Assembly (NCBI GenBank): GCA_020860605.1
Contig: JAJBTZ010000090.1
Coordinates: 124,001 to 188,000 of the forward strand
Direction of reading: 5' to 3'
Length of the DNA: 64,000 nucleotides
Origin: Ruminococcus sp.
GTDB lineage: Bacteria > Bacillota > Clostridia > Oscillospirales > Ruminococcaceae
The translations under genes and the position numbers were made by a program. Each line of letters starts with the position of its first letter. The first letter of the stretch is position 1. Of this stretch, positions 35,869-43,956 are shown in pieces. The notes beneath the pieces are model-generated. The model was given only the letters and a program-made list of their open reading frames with translations, was not told the DNA's origin and did no database searches.

Positions 35869-35895
35869 ATTTGTATTTCGTACAAATACATTTTA
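35869..35895 (-). promoter_or_regulatory. Inverted repeat and -10 before the YerC-like gene
   Basis: ATTTGTA-TTTCG-TACAAAT (35869-35887) follows a minus-strand TAAAAT (35890-35895). No good -35 is visible. Confidence 0.5.
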
Positions 35896-35962
35896 GCAGT
35901 TTGAAGGGGAAAAGTAAAGACCTTTATCGATATATTTGTGAAAGATTTTTGAAAATTATGTC

Positions 35963-36550
35963 CTACTCGGCGGTAACCTCTTCAATTATCTCTCTGATAT
36001 TCTCCGTTCCCTCTCCCGAAAGTGCAGAAAATGGTATTATAGTTATCTGAGAGTAACAGGGTATTTCGTCCTTGAGAGCTTCGAGACGAGCTGCTCTTTC
36101 CGATTTATTCAGCTTATCCGACTTTGTCAGGACAATGCAGAACGGGAGCTCGGTGTCGATGAGGAAGTTTATCATAGTAATATCATCCTCTGTCGGCGGA
36201 TGTCGCATGTCTATCAAGGAGAAAACTATTCCGATATCGCGCTCAGGGTCGGAAAGATATCCCGAAATGAGCTTGTTCCATCTCGCCTTCTCAGATTTCG
36301 AGACTTTTGCATAGCCGTACCCGGGAAGGTCCACGAAAAAGATCTCCCCGAGACGGTAGAAGTTGATTGTTCTCGTCTTTCCAGGCTCTGCACTGACTCG
36401 TGCCAGAGATTTTCTTGAGAAAATCTTATTTATCAGAGAGGATTTTCCGACATTTGACCGCCCTACGAAGACAATTTCTGGCTTCTGAGGTTCAGGCAGT
36501 TGTTCAAAGGTGCCGTATGCCCCATAGAATTCAGCGTTATCGAACCGCAT
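35963..36550 (-). CDS. engB: Ribosome biogenesis GTPase EngB/YsxC
   Basis: A 195-residue GTPase needed for large ribosomal subunit assembly. G1 GRSNVGKSS near residue 31, G3 DLPGYGYAKV near 75 and G4 TKSDK near 140 are present. It overlaps the lon gene end by 14 nt, the usual lon-engB arrangement in Firmicutes, with GTGAGG just before the ATG. Confidence 0.97.
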   Translation of the reverse strand: MRFDNAEFYGAYGTFEQLPEPQKPEIVFVGRSNVGKSSLINKIFSRKSLARVSAEPGKTRTINFYRLGEIFFVDLPGYGYAKVSKSEKARWNKLISGYLSDPERDIGIVFSLIDMRHPPTEDDITMINFLIDTELPFCIVLTKSDKLNKSERAARLEALKDEIPCYSQITIIPFSALSGEGTENIREIIEEVTAE

Positions 36551-38957
36551 CGAGCCTCACCCCCACGGGAGATTTATCAACCTGCTTGAAAGCTGCTGGA
36601 TTCATCAGCGGCCTCTGTTCGGCTTGCTCGTGAATAAGTGCAACATCGAGGACATCCTCAATGGTGTCTGCGAAGACGAAGTCTAGCCCCTGCTTGACCT
36701 TGTCGTCGACCTCTTCCATGTCGGGCTTGTTTGCTGAAGGGATTATTACAGTCTTGATTCCTGCCTTGTAGGCTGCCATTGTCTTTTCACGGAGGCCACC
36801 TATCGCCAGCACCTTGCCTCTCAAAGTTATCTCGCCAGTCATAGCGACATCTGAGCGTACCTTGAGGCCAGAAAGCTCAGAGATGATTCCTGTTGCGAGA
36901 GTTACGCCAGCTGAAGGGCCGTCCTTCGGAACTGCTCCTTCGGGAGCGTGAACGTGAATATCGCGCTTCTGATAGAAATCGCTGTCGATGCCATACTTGT
37001 CGGCAACGCTTCTTGTGTAGGTTACGGCAATCTTGGCACTTTCCTTCATGACATCGCCTAAAGAGCCGGTGAGCTCGATTGTGCCCTTTCCGGGAACCGA
37101 GAGGACTTCGAGTGGCATCAAGGTTCCGCCAACTGATGTCCAGGCGAGGCCGTTTACCTCGCCAACCTGAGGTTTATCCGACTTTAAGTCGCCCAAGAAC
37201 TTCCTTGCACCAAGGTATTTCTCGACTAACTCAGGAGAAACGGTCACTCTGTGAGATTGCCCGGTTACTATCTCCTTCGCTGCCTTACGGCAGATGGTTG
37301 CCAGAAGTCTTTCCAGGTTTCTGACGCCTGCTTCACGTGTGTAGTAGTCAATCATTTCGTAGAGAGCAGCGTCACTGAAACGGATTTTGTTGCCGTTTAG
37401 GCCGTTCTGTTTAACCTGCTTAGGGACGAGATGCCGCTTGGCTATTTCAAACTTTTCTTCGCGGGTGTAGCTCGGAAGCTCGATAACGTCCATTCTGTCA
37501 AGAAGCGGAGGCACTATGGTGTCAATATTGTTCGCTGTGGTAACAAAGATTGCATGAGACAGGTCGAACGGGAGCTCGATATAGTGATCTCTGAACTCCT
37601 TGTTCTGCTCGCTATCGAGAACTTCGAGCATTGCACTTGCGGGGTCTCCCCTGAAATCATTCGCCATCTTGTCGATTTCGTCAAGGAGAATGAGAGGGTT
37701 GCTTGAACCTGCCTGCTTGACAGCTGTGATGATTCTTCCGGGCATTGAGCCTATGTAGGTTTTCCTGTGGCCACGGATGTCTGCTTCGTCCTTGACGCCA
37801 CCTAAGGAAACCCGGACGTACTTTCTTCCGAGAGCATTTGCTATGGACTTCCCTATTGAGGTCTTTCCGACACCTGGAGGGCCTACAAGACAGATTATCT
37901 GGCCTTTGACGTCGCTGTTGAGAGCTCTTACTGAAAGGAGCTCGAGAATTCTCTCCTTGACCTTCTTCATGCCATAGTGGTCCTTGTCGAGCTGAGCTGA
38001 GACCTTTTCAATATCGAGATTATCCTCTGTTTCGACATTCCAGGGAAGCTCCAAAACTGTGTCGAGATAGCTCCTTATAACTGCTGCTTCCTGAGAGCCG
38101 TATGGCATCTTCATCAGCCTTTCAGCCTCTGAAATCAGCTTCTCAGTACATTCCTCATTGAGCTTGAGGTCGTATATCTTCTCAGCATACTCCTCTGCCT
38201 CTTCGTCAAGGTCGTCGCTTTCGCCGAGTTCATCCTTGATTATGCGGAGCTCTTCTCTAAGATAGTATTCCCTCTGGCCTTTGTCTATGGCTTCGCTGAC
38301 CTTTGTGTGGATGTCGTTCTCAATAGAGAGAACCTGAGTCTCCCTTGTGAGGAGAGCCAACAGTATCGAGAGCTTTTCGCTGATGGTGTTCGCTTCAAGA
38401 AGCTGCTGGCGGTCTTCTGTGAGCATCGGGATATTGAAGACAATGTTTTCAAAGAGAACTGTCGGGTCCTCTGCATTCATTACGGCCTGTCTGAGCTCGT
38501 CAGGCATCCTTGGGACTACGGAGGAATAGGCCTCGAATGCTGCCTTTACAACCCTGCAGAATGCATCGAGCTCTTCGTCGGTTATTTTATCGCGCTGGTA
38601 ATTCTTCATTGGCTTGACAATGGAGCGAACCATAGTGCCGTCATCATCATATTCTAAAAGCTTAGCTCTGTATAAGCCCTCTACCCTGACTCTCGAGGCG
38701 CCTTCGCTGAGGTTGATAATCTGCTTTATCTCGCAGACGGTGCCGACGGTGTAGACATCCTTTTCAGCTGGGTCAGCGACATTTATGTCGCGCTGTGCTG
38801 TCATGAAGATGAGCCTTTCGCCAAGCATAGCTTCCCTGAGACCGGCTGCCGACTTTGGCCTCATCACATCAAACTTCAGCGACATGTGAGGCATGACGAT
38901 GAAGTCCCTCGTCGGAATACACGGCAAACTCATCTGAGTATTTCTTGTAAGTGCCAT
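36537..38957 (-). CDS. lon: ATP-dependent protease Lon
   Basis: An 806-residue protease for damaged and regulatory proteins. An N-terminal LON domain (LPCIPTRDFIVMPHM), AAA+ motor with Walker A GPPGVGKT near residue 355, and a protease domain with the catalytic Ser in PKDGPSAG near residue 675 and Lys about 43 residues on. ATG 38957 is chosen for its AAGGAG; an in-frame extension to 39020 has no signal. A minus-strand TTGCAA, 17 bp, TATAAT promoter lies at 39061-39089. Confidence 0.97.
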   Translation of the reverse strand: MALTRNTQMSLPCIPTRDFIVMPHMSLKFDVMRPKSAAGLREAMLGERLIFMTAQRDINVADPAEKDVYTVGTVCEIKQIINLSEGASRVRVEGLYRAKLLEYDDDGTMVRSIVKPMKNYQRDKITDEELDAFCRVVKAAFEAYSSVVPRMPDELRQAVMNAEDPTVLFENIVFNIPMLTEDRQQLLEANTISEKLSILLALLTRETQVLSIENDIHTKVSEAIDKGQREYYLREELRIIKDELGESDDLDEEAEEYAEKIYDLKLNEECTEKLISEAERLMKMPYGSQEAAVIRSYLDTVLELPWNVETEDNLDIEKVSAQLDKDHYGMKKVKERILELLSVRALNSDVKGQIICLVGPPGVGKTSIGKSIANALGRKYVRVSLGGVKDEADIRGHRKTYIGSMPGRIITAVKQAGSSNPLILLDEIDKMANDFRGDPASAMLEVLDSEQNKEFRDHYIELPFDLSHAIFVTTANNIDTIVPPLLDRMDVIELPSYTREEKFEIAKRHLVPKQVKQNGLNGNKIRFSDAALYEMIDYYTREAGVRNLERLLATICRKAAKEIVTGQSHRVTVSPELVEKYLGARKFLGDLKSDKPQVGEVNGLAWTSVGGTLMPLEVLSVPGKGTIELTGSLGDVMKESAKIAVTYTRSVADKYGIDSDFYQKRDIHVHAPEGAVPKDGPSAGVTLATGIISELSGLKVRSDVAMTGEITLRGKVLAIGGLREKTMAAYKAGIKTVIIPSANKPDMEEVDDKVKQGLDFVFADTIEDVLDVALIHEQAEQRPLMNPAAFKQVDKSPVGVRLDAVR

Positions 38958-39060
38958 TATCTTTCTCCTTATCAATACTGCGTAAACGCAAAGTGTTATA
39001 TCATAATTATTCAGAAGCAATATGTCCCGCAGCTTATACGGAATTTCTTTTGCTTGTCCT

Positions 39061-39089
39061 ATTATAGCAAAAACCTTTCACATTTGCAA
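39061..39089 (-). promoter_or_regulatory. lon promoter
   Basis: Minus strand: TTGCAA (39084-39089), 17 bp, TATAAT (39061-39066). I see no CIRCE or CtsR box near it. Confidence 0.65.
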
Positions 39090-39161
39090 TAGCAAATAGA
39101 GGTACAAAATGTGGCAGTTGTGCGGAAGTGATTTTGGTGAAAGAATTTGAAGAAAAAAGCC

Positions 39162-39219
39162 TTGACAAAATCCGAGCGATGTGTTATTATATCTAACTGT
39201 GAGCGGAATACCGCTTGCA
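39162..39219 (+). promoter_or_regulatory. tRNA-Arg promoter and leader hairpin
   Basis: TTGACA (39162-39167), 17 bp, TATTAT (39185-39190). A 9-bp hairpin TGTGAGCGG/CCGCTTGCA with two G-T pairs (39198-39219) ends 3 nt before the tRNA. Confidence 0.8.
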
Positions 39220-39222
39220 AAT

Positions 39223-39298
39223 GCGCCCGTAGCTCAGTGGATAGAGTGCCCGGCTACGAACCGGTAGGTCGTGGGTTCGAATCCCCCCGGGCGCGCCA
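39223..39298 (+). tRNA. tRNA-Arg (ACG)
   Basis: A 76-nt tRNA. Acceptor GCGCCCG/CGGGCGC, anticodon loop CTACGAA giving ACG (read as ICG after editing), T-loop GGTTCGAATCC, encoded CCA. A terminator follows. Confidence 0.97.
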
Positions 39299-39328
39299 AC
39301 CTCCGAATTTTCGGAGGTTATTTTTTAT
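39298..39328 (+). terminator. Terminator after tRNA-Arg
   Basis: AACCTCCG pairs with CGGAGGTT, followed by ATTTTTT. Confidence 0.85.
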
Positions 39329-39370
39329 CTAAAATCACTCGTTTTGCGTTAATTGTCCCCTCTTCCCCTA

Positions 39371-39615
39371 TTGACAAAGCCCAAGAAATGTGGTATATTT
39401 ATCGCAACCGAATATTTTCGGCGAGTTTTTATTAGGAGTGTGAGACTTGATGGATGACAGTTCCGATGGGGATTGTGACCACAATACTGAGTATATAGTA
39501 GCATCTTGTGTCGTTTTAAACAGAATGATTGAGTAGGTATGGTCTTCACATTGGAGTGCAAGGCTGTGCCTTTTTGTGTTTCTTACTGTTTTTACGAAAG
39601 GATCTTATACTAATC
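39371..39615 (+). promoter_or_regulatory. Promoter and long leader of the CNNM/CorC transporter
   Basis: TTGACA (39371-39376), 17 bp, TATATT (39394-39399), then about 210 nt of leader. It contains a hairpin CCGAA/TTCGG (39408-39421), a small ORF (39450-39536), and a terminator-like AAGGC-TGT-GCCTT with a T5 tract (39560-39575). It matches no riboswitch class that I recognise. Confidence 0.6.
39450..39536 (+). CDS. Candidate leader peptide (28 aa, Asp-rich)
   Basis: A short ORF beginning MDDSSDGDCDH in the leader of the CorC-type gene. AGGAG lies about 12 nt upstream of the ATG, a loose but usable spacing. It ends 24 nt before a terminator-like hairpin. The N-terminus has five Asp in the first ten residues. 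Such acidic starts can destabilise ribosomes at low magnesium. Whether it is translated is unknown. Confidence 0.35.
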   Translation: MDDSSDGDCDHNTEYIVASCVVLNRMIE

Positions 39616-40947
39616 ATGGTTCAGGCAATTATATTGCAAATATTACTGATAGCATTTAATTCTGTCTTTTCCTGTGCCGAAATAGCCGTTATTTCTATGA
39701 ACGACGCAAAGCTCAAGCAGATGGCTCAGGATGGAGACAAGAGAGCGAAGAAACTGCTTGCTTTGACTGAGGAGCCTTCAAAGTTCTTAGCGACAATTCA
39801 GGTGGCTATCACTCTTGCGAGCTTAATCGGTGGTGCTGTTGCTGCTGATAACTTTGCAGATCCCCTTACAGAGCTTATTGTAAACGCTGGGCTTCCTGTT
39901 ACAAGGGCAGTTATTTATCCAGTTATCCTTGTAATTGTCACTCTGCTCGTCACCTATTTCAGCATAGTTTTCGGAGAGCTTGTTCCGAAGAGACTAGCAA
40001 TGAAGAAGACTGAGCAGATTGCTCTTGGGCTTTCTGGCGTAATGTATGTCATGTCGAAAATCTGTGCTCCACTTGTCTGGTTGCTGACAAAGTCGACTAA
40101 TGGTGTTCTCAGAATTTTAGGAATTGACCCTGAAAGCGACGATGATGTCGTCACTGAGGAGGAAATCAAGCTGATGCTTGCCGAAGGCAACGAGCAAGGT
40201 ACAATCATGGAAGAAGAAAGCGAGCTTATCAACAACGTTTTCGACTTCACGGATACGTCAGTTGAGCAGGTCAGCACCCGTCGAAGGGATGTTATTTTCC
40301 TCTATATCGAGGACGGTGACGAAGCTTGGGCGAAGACAATTATGGAGAGCCGACATACATACTACCCTGTATGTCAGGACTCGCCTGACAATGTTGTCGG
40401 CATTCTCGACACCAAGGATTATTTCCGCTCTGACGACAGAAGCATCGGAAATATGATGGAGCACGCTGTCAACAAGCCCTATTTTGTTCCTGAAGAGATG
40501 CGAGCCAATGCTCTGTTCGCTGAGATGAAGAAAACGAGGAACTACTTCGCAGTTGCTCTTGATGAGTACGGTGGAATGTCTGGCATCGTCACGCTTCATG
40601 ACCTTATCGAGGAGCTTGTCGGTGAGCTGGAGGAAGAAGAAGCGCCTCCAAAACCAGACGATATCTCAGAGATCGACGAGGAAACCTGGTGCATCCAGGG
40701 ATGTGCAGAGCTCGAAGAGGTTGAAGAGGCTCTTGGAGTCACTCTTCCGACAGACACGTTCGACACTTTCAGTGGCTTCATTTGCGAGATTATAAGCAGA
40801 GTTCCAGAGGAGGGCGAAAGCTTTGAATGCGAATCCTGCGGGCTTGCTATAAGCGTCAAGAACGTCCAGGATCACATGATCGACTACGCTATTGTCAAGA
40901 AGCTTCCTCCTGAAGAGACTGAAGACGAGGACGAAGAGAAGGAATAA
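39616..40947 (+). CDS. CNNM/HlyC-CorC family membrane protein
   Basis: A 443-residue protein linked to Mg/Co transport. An N-terminal CNNM (DUF21) membrane domain (~1-190) includes VAITLASLIGGAVAA and VFGELVPKRLAM. A pair of CBS domains (~210-330, with TRRRDVIFLYIE and YFAVALDEYGGMSGIVTLHDL) and a CorC_HlyC domain (~350-430) follow. ATG 39616 starts the first membrane helix; an extension to 39529 overlaps the leader ORF and hairpin and is rejected. The ribosome binding site (AAAGGA) is rather distant. Confidence 0.92.
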   Translation: MVQAIILQILLIAFNSVFSCAEIAVISMNDAKLKQMAQDGDKRAKKLLALTEEPSKFLATIQVAITLASLIGGAVAADNFADPLTELIVNAGLPVTRAVIYPVILVIVTLLVTYFSIVFGELVPKRLAMKKTEQIALGLSGVMYVMSKICAPLVWLLTKSTNGVLRILGIDPESDDDVVTEEEIKLMLAEGNEQGTIMEEESELINNVFDFTDTSVEQVSTRRRDVIFLYIEDGDEAWAKTIMESRHTYYPVCQDSPDNVVGILDTKDYFRSDDRSIGNMMEHAVNKPYFVPEEMRANALFAEMKKTRNYFAVALDEYGGMSGIVTLHDLIEELVGELEEEEAPPKPDDISEIDEETWCIQGCAELEEVEEALGVTLPTDTFDTFSGFICEIISRVPEEGESFECESCGLAISVKNVQDHMIDYAIVKKLPPEETEDEDEEKE

Positions 40948-40955
40948 TTTGCATC

Positions 40956-40989
40956 AAAAAAAGGCTCCGCCAACTGGCAGAGCCTTTTT
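40956..40989. terminator. Bidirectional terminator
   Basis: AAAAAGGCTC pairs with GAGCCTTTTT (40958-40967/40980-40989), between the CorC-type gene and the convergent tRNA-Ala. Confidence 0.85.
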
Positions 40990-40999
40990 AGTTATTCAT

Positions 41000-41075
41000 T
41001 GGTGGACCCGATGGGACTTGAACCCACGCTCTCCGCGTTGCGAACGCGGCGCTTTACCAACTAAGCCACGAGCCC
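41000..41075 (-). tRNA. tRNA-Ala (CGC)
   Basis: A 76-nt tRNA. Acceptor GGGCTCG/CGGGTCC with the G3-U70 wobble typical of tRNA-Ala, anticodon loop TTCGCAA giving CGC, encoded CCA. Confidence 0.95.
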
Positions 41076-41090
41076 TTATCAACGAGAATT

Positions 41091-41119
41091 ATTTTATCGC
41101 TATTCGCGCCATTTGTCAA
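41091..41119 (-). promoter_or_regulatory. tRNA-Ala promoter
   Basis: Minus strand: TTGACA (41114-41119), 17 bp, TAAAAT (41091-41096). Confidence 0.8.
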
Positions 41120-41160
41120 GACGTTTTCGAGAATTTTTTCTCGTTGACATATTTTATCAG

Positions 41161-42372
41161 TCAGGAATCCGATTCAGCTGTTGTTTCCGAGGCAGGAGCC
41201 GGAGCATTTTCTTCCTCCCCGCTGCTCTCTGAATTTCTCTTTCCAACATCAGTTTTGATGAGCTTATAGATTGCCGAGAAGAGTGGTACGCAGATTAACA
41301 TTCCAGGGATTCCGAAGAGTCCGCCACCGATGCTTACTGCTGCCAGCACCCAAACAGAAGGAAGCCCTATCGACCTGCCGACTATCTTTGGATAGATAAA
41401 GTAGTTGTCGATAAACTGGAGAACCAGAATGAAGAGAACGAATATTACTGCCTGGATAGGGCTTACTGTGAGTATCATGAAGGCGCCTATTATGGTCCCT
41501 ATCCATGCTCCTACAATCGGTATTAGGGCTGTGAGGCCAATCAGGGCTCCTATCATTGTTGGATATGGAAGTCCTAAGATGAGCATTCCTATTGTGCAAA
41601 GTGTTCCTAATAGAACCGCTTCTGTACACTGGACGACAATGTATCCATGATAGCTCTCGTTGAGAGTGCCCAAAACATAGTAGATTCTTTCATGCCACTT
41701 TGGCTTTAAGTATGTTTTGGAAAGCTTTCTCAGCTGACCTAAAATCCTGTCCTTTGCAGACAGGAAGTAGACTGAGAAAACGATTCCTACCAAAACAGTC
41801 GACAGAGCCGATACAACAGTGGGAGCGACGCTTGTAACGGTGTTTACTGTGCCCTGAATATCGCTTATAACGTCGGTTAAGCTTGCTGAAAGCAACGAAA
41901 TTATTCCGACTATGCTGCTGACGTTTGATGCGATTTCGTTCCAGTCAATTCCCTCGAGCCACTCTATAACAGCGTCAGGCAGGAGTCCGACGATGGTTTT
42001 GTTTTCCAGTATCTGAAGGACAAGCGACGGCAGCTGGTCGATAAATGTCTTTATGCAGGACACGAACTGAGGGATTACAAGAAGAAGTACTAAAACAATG
42101 ACCAAAACGATGGTCAGGTAGCCTAAAAGCATACAGACTGGCCTACGGCTTTTTGCCACCGCCTTTTTCTCGCTGTTCGGGAAATAGTGCTTTTCATAGA
42201 AGCTCGTTGGAATATTTACCACATATGCGATTATGAGCCCGGCGATAAGAGGATTCAGCGCGTTCATGACAATTCCCAGGGCTGCGAAGATGCTGTCTAC
42301 AAAGTGGATGAATAAGAAAAGAATAGCTGCGCTGACTATTGCCTTAAAACAGGTTTTCCATTCGAGTTTCAT
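41161..42372 (-). CDS. AI-2E family transporter
   Basis: A 403-residue polytopic membrane protein of the TqsA/YdiK type. It has about seven or eight helices, with the family motif PYPTMIGALIGLTALIPIVG near residue 280. Family members move small solutes or ions; the AI-2 link comes from one E. coli protein and does not define the substrate here. The C-terminal tail is polar and Glu/Ser-rich. The gene is divergent from a TetR gene, and an operator-like palindrome lies in the shared intergenic region. Confidence 0.9.
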   Translation of the reverse strand: MKLEWKTCFKAIVSAAILFLFIHFVDSIFAALGIVMNALNPLIAGLIIAYVVNIPTSFYEKHYFPNSEKKAVAKSRRPVCMLLGYLTIVLVIVLVLLLVIPQFVSCIKTFIDQLPSLVLQILENKTIVGLLPDAVIEWLEGIDWNEIASNVSSIVGIISLLSASLTDVISDIQGTVNTVTSVAPTVVSALSTVLVGIVFSVYFLSAKDRILGQLRKLSKTYLKPKWHERIYYVLGTLNESYHGYIVVQCTEAVLLGTLCTIGMLILGLPYPTMIGALIGLTALIPIVGAWIGTIIGAFMILTVSPIQAVIFVLFILVLQFIDNYFIYPKIVGRSIGLPSVWVLAAVSIGGGLFGIPGMLICVPLFSAIYKLIKTDVGKRNSESSGEEENAPAPASETTAESDS

Positions 42373-42394
42373 ACAGTTTCTCCTTACTGTGTTT

Positions 42395-42416
42395 GGACAA
42401 AAGCAGTAGATTGTCC
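42395..42416. promoter_or_regulatory. Operator-like palindrome A, GGACAA-N10-TTGTCC
   Basis: In the intergenic region between the AI-2E and TetR genes. A copy with the same spacing and the same 9-nt half-site CACGGACAA is at 45028-45049. Confidence 0.7.
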
Positions 42417-42438
42417 GTGATTCTTTAACTTGTTATAC

Positions 42439-42467
42439 TTGAAATTTTGTCGATTTTTTTGTACAAT
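42439..42467 (+). promoter_or_regulatory. TetR gene promoter
   Basis: TTGAAA (42439-42444), 17 bp, TACAAT (42462-42467). Palindrome A lies 22 bp upstream of the -35. Confidence 0.6.
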
Positions 42468-42497
42468 GATAATATTGCAACGAAGGGAGGAATAAAA

Positions 42498-43043
42498 GTG
42501 GCAGACTCAAATATCACAAAACGCGCTCTTGCGTCTGCACTTAAGGAGTTGATGACCGAAGAGCCCTTCTCAAAGATCAGTGTAACTGACATTTGTGAAA
42601 GATGCGGGATGAACAGAAAAAGCTTCTATTATCATTTCAAGGACAAGTATGACCTTGTAAACTGGATATTCGATTCTGAGTTTTTGCTACTAGTCAGAGA
42701 CAATTCAGCCAAGACCAGCTGGGAGCTTTTTGATGTTCTCTGCCATTATCTTTACGATAACAGAGAGTTCTATAAGCCTGCACTTCAGATAGAAGGTCAG
42801 AACTCATTTTCAGACCATTTCAGAGAAATGCTGCGGGTTACTCTTCGTTCGAGTTTCAGTGGGTTTCTTGACGAGTATGAGGATTTTCAGCTCAATTTCT
42901 ATGCTGACGCTCTTGTCTGCACAATAGAGAGATGGTTGACATCGAAGAAATGTGACACACCAGATGAATTTCTGAAAAAGATTGGTTCCTGTGCCCGTTC
43001 GTTCTCAAAGATTTCAGACAAGATTCTTCCTCCTGAGAACTGA
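42498..43043 (+). CDS. TetR/AcrR-family regulator
   Basis: A 181-residue regulator starting at GTG 42498 with GGGAGG 7 nt upstream; the longer in-frame start at 42447 overlaps the promoter. The N-terminal helix-turn-helix (FSKISVTDICERCGMNRKSFYYHFKDK, shown by its two ends FSKISVTDI and SFYYHFKDK) is typical of the DhaS-like branch. The ligand domain is not diagnostic. It is convergent with patatin and shares a terminator with it. Two matching palindromes suggest it controls itself or the AI-2E gene and the radical SAM region. Confidence 0.88.
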   Translation: MADSNITKRALASALKELMTEEPFSKISVTDICERCGMNRKSFYYHFKDKYDLVNWIFDSEFLLLVRDNSAKTSWELFDVLCHYLYDNREFYKPALQIEGQNSFSDHFREMLRVTLRSSFSGFLDEYEDFQLNFYADALVCTIERWLTSKKCDTPDEFLKKIGSCARSFSKISDKILPPEN

Positions 43044-43048
43044 TTATT

Positions 43049-43082
43049 CCCGTCGTTCAGTTTAAAAACGACGGGATTTTTT
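43049..43082. terminator. Terminator between the TetR and patatin genes
   Basis: CCCGTCGTT pairs with AACGACGGG (43049-43057/43067-43075), followed by T6. The patatin stop codon lies inside the hairpin. Confidence 0.85.
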
Positions 43083-43896
43083 CTGCATCTTTGATCCCCT
43101 TCTGATAAAGCTTATCGAGGGGTTCTTTTTCTTTTGTGAGAGTGTCAACTCCGCATGTATCATCAGGAGCAAGGATGAGAACCTTTCCTTCTGCTTCAAG
43201 CTGCTTTGCTGTTTCAAGCTGAGAATTATAGTGATCTGCTCTTCCGCTGATTCTTTCAGCAGAGATTGGATACTCTTTTTTGATTCTCTTTGCAATAGCG
43301 ACGTCTCGCTTCGGAAGCCTTAAGACATCGCGAGGCTTACTGAGAATCACAACTACTTTGTCGCAGCCCATTGAGATTGCTTTCTCAACCGGAATCGGGT
43401 CTCCGAGCGCTCCGTCAAAATACGGCTCGCCATCGATGACATAAGGCTTGCATACATAAGGAATTGAGCAGGAAGCCTTGACAATGTTAAGGTTGTCCTG
43501 ACTAACGTAATCTTTTATAAAGTACTTTGTTTCGCCTGTTCTGGCATTTTCGGCTACAACCAGAAGTTCTGCTGGATTTGAAAGAAGTGCTTCGAAATCG
43601 AAGGGGCACTCCCCTCCTGCGTTGCTGAGTGTACCGTAGATGTAATCCATGTCTATGTATGAGCCATTTTTGAGAAGATTTGAAAGGCTCATGGCTTCCT
43701 TGCGATGGTTGTAATCGGTGTAAAACTTGTAGTTTCTGCCCTTCTGGCCGGCAAAGAATGTGCAGATATTCGCAGCACCGGCTGAGACTCCGATTCCGAG
43801 ATCAAAGCTTATGCCATGCTCCATGCAGTAGTCCATAATGCCACAGGCATAGATACCTCTCATTCCGCCGCCGACATCGACAATACCCGTTTTCAT
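43057..43896 (-). CDS. Patatin-like phospholipase
   Basis: A 279-residue hydrolase. The oxyanion loop is DVGGGMRG near residue 8, the catalytic Ser is in GVSAG near residue 37, and the Asp of the dyad is in DGALGDP near residue 160. Patatins cleave acyl chains from lipids. ATG 43896 is used because AGAGGG precedes it; the extension to 43923 is unlikely. It is downstream of the cluster-less radical-SAM-like gene in the same operon (61-nt gap), and both start after AGAGGG. Confidence 0.92.
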   Translation of the reverse strand: MKTGIVDVGGGMRGIYACGIMDYCMEHGISFDLGIGVSAGAANICTFFAGQKGRNYKFYTDYNHRKEAMSLSNLLKNGSYIDMDYIYGTLSNAGGECPFDFEALLSNPAELLVVAENARTGETKYFIKDYVSQDNLNIVKASCSIPYVCKPYVIDGEPYFDGALGDPIPVEKAISMGCDKVVVILSKPRDVLRLPKRDVAIAKRIKKEYPISAERISGRADHYNSQLETAKQLEAEGKVLILAPDDTCGVDTLTKEKEPLDKLYQKGIKDAEKIPSFLN

Positions 43897-43956
43897 ATGT
43901 GATTTCCCTCTTTCTGCGTTCATGAGCTAAGCCACTTTGTGACTTAGCTCAATACT

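Noticed and set aside
38957-39020. CIRCE or CtsR heat-shock site upstream of lon
   Set aside because: I looked for the TTAGCACTC-type and AGGTCAAA-type sequences and saw neither.
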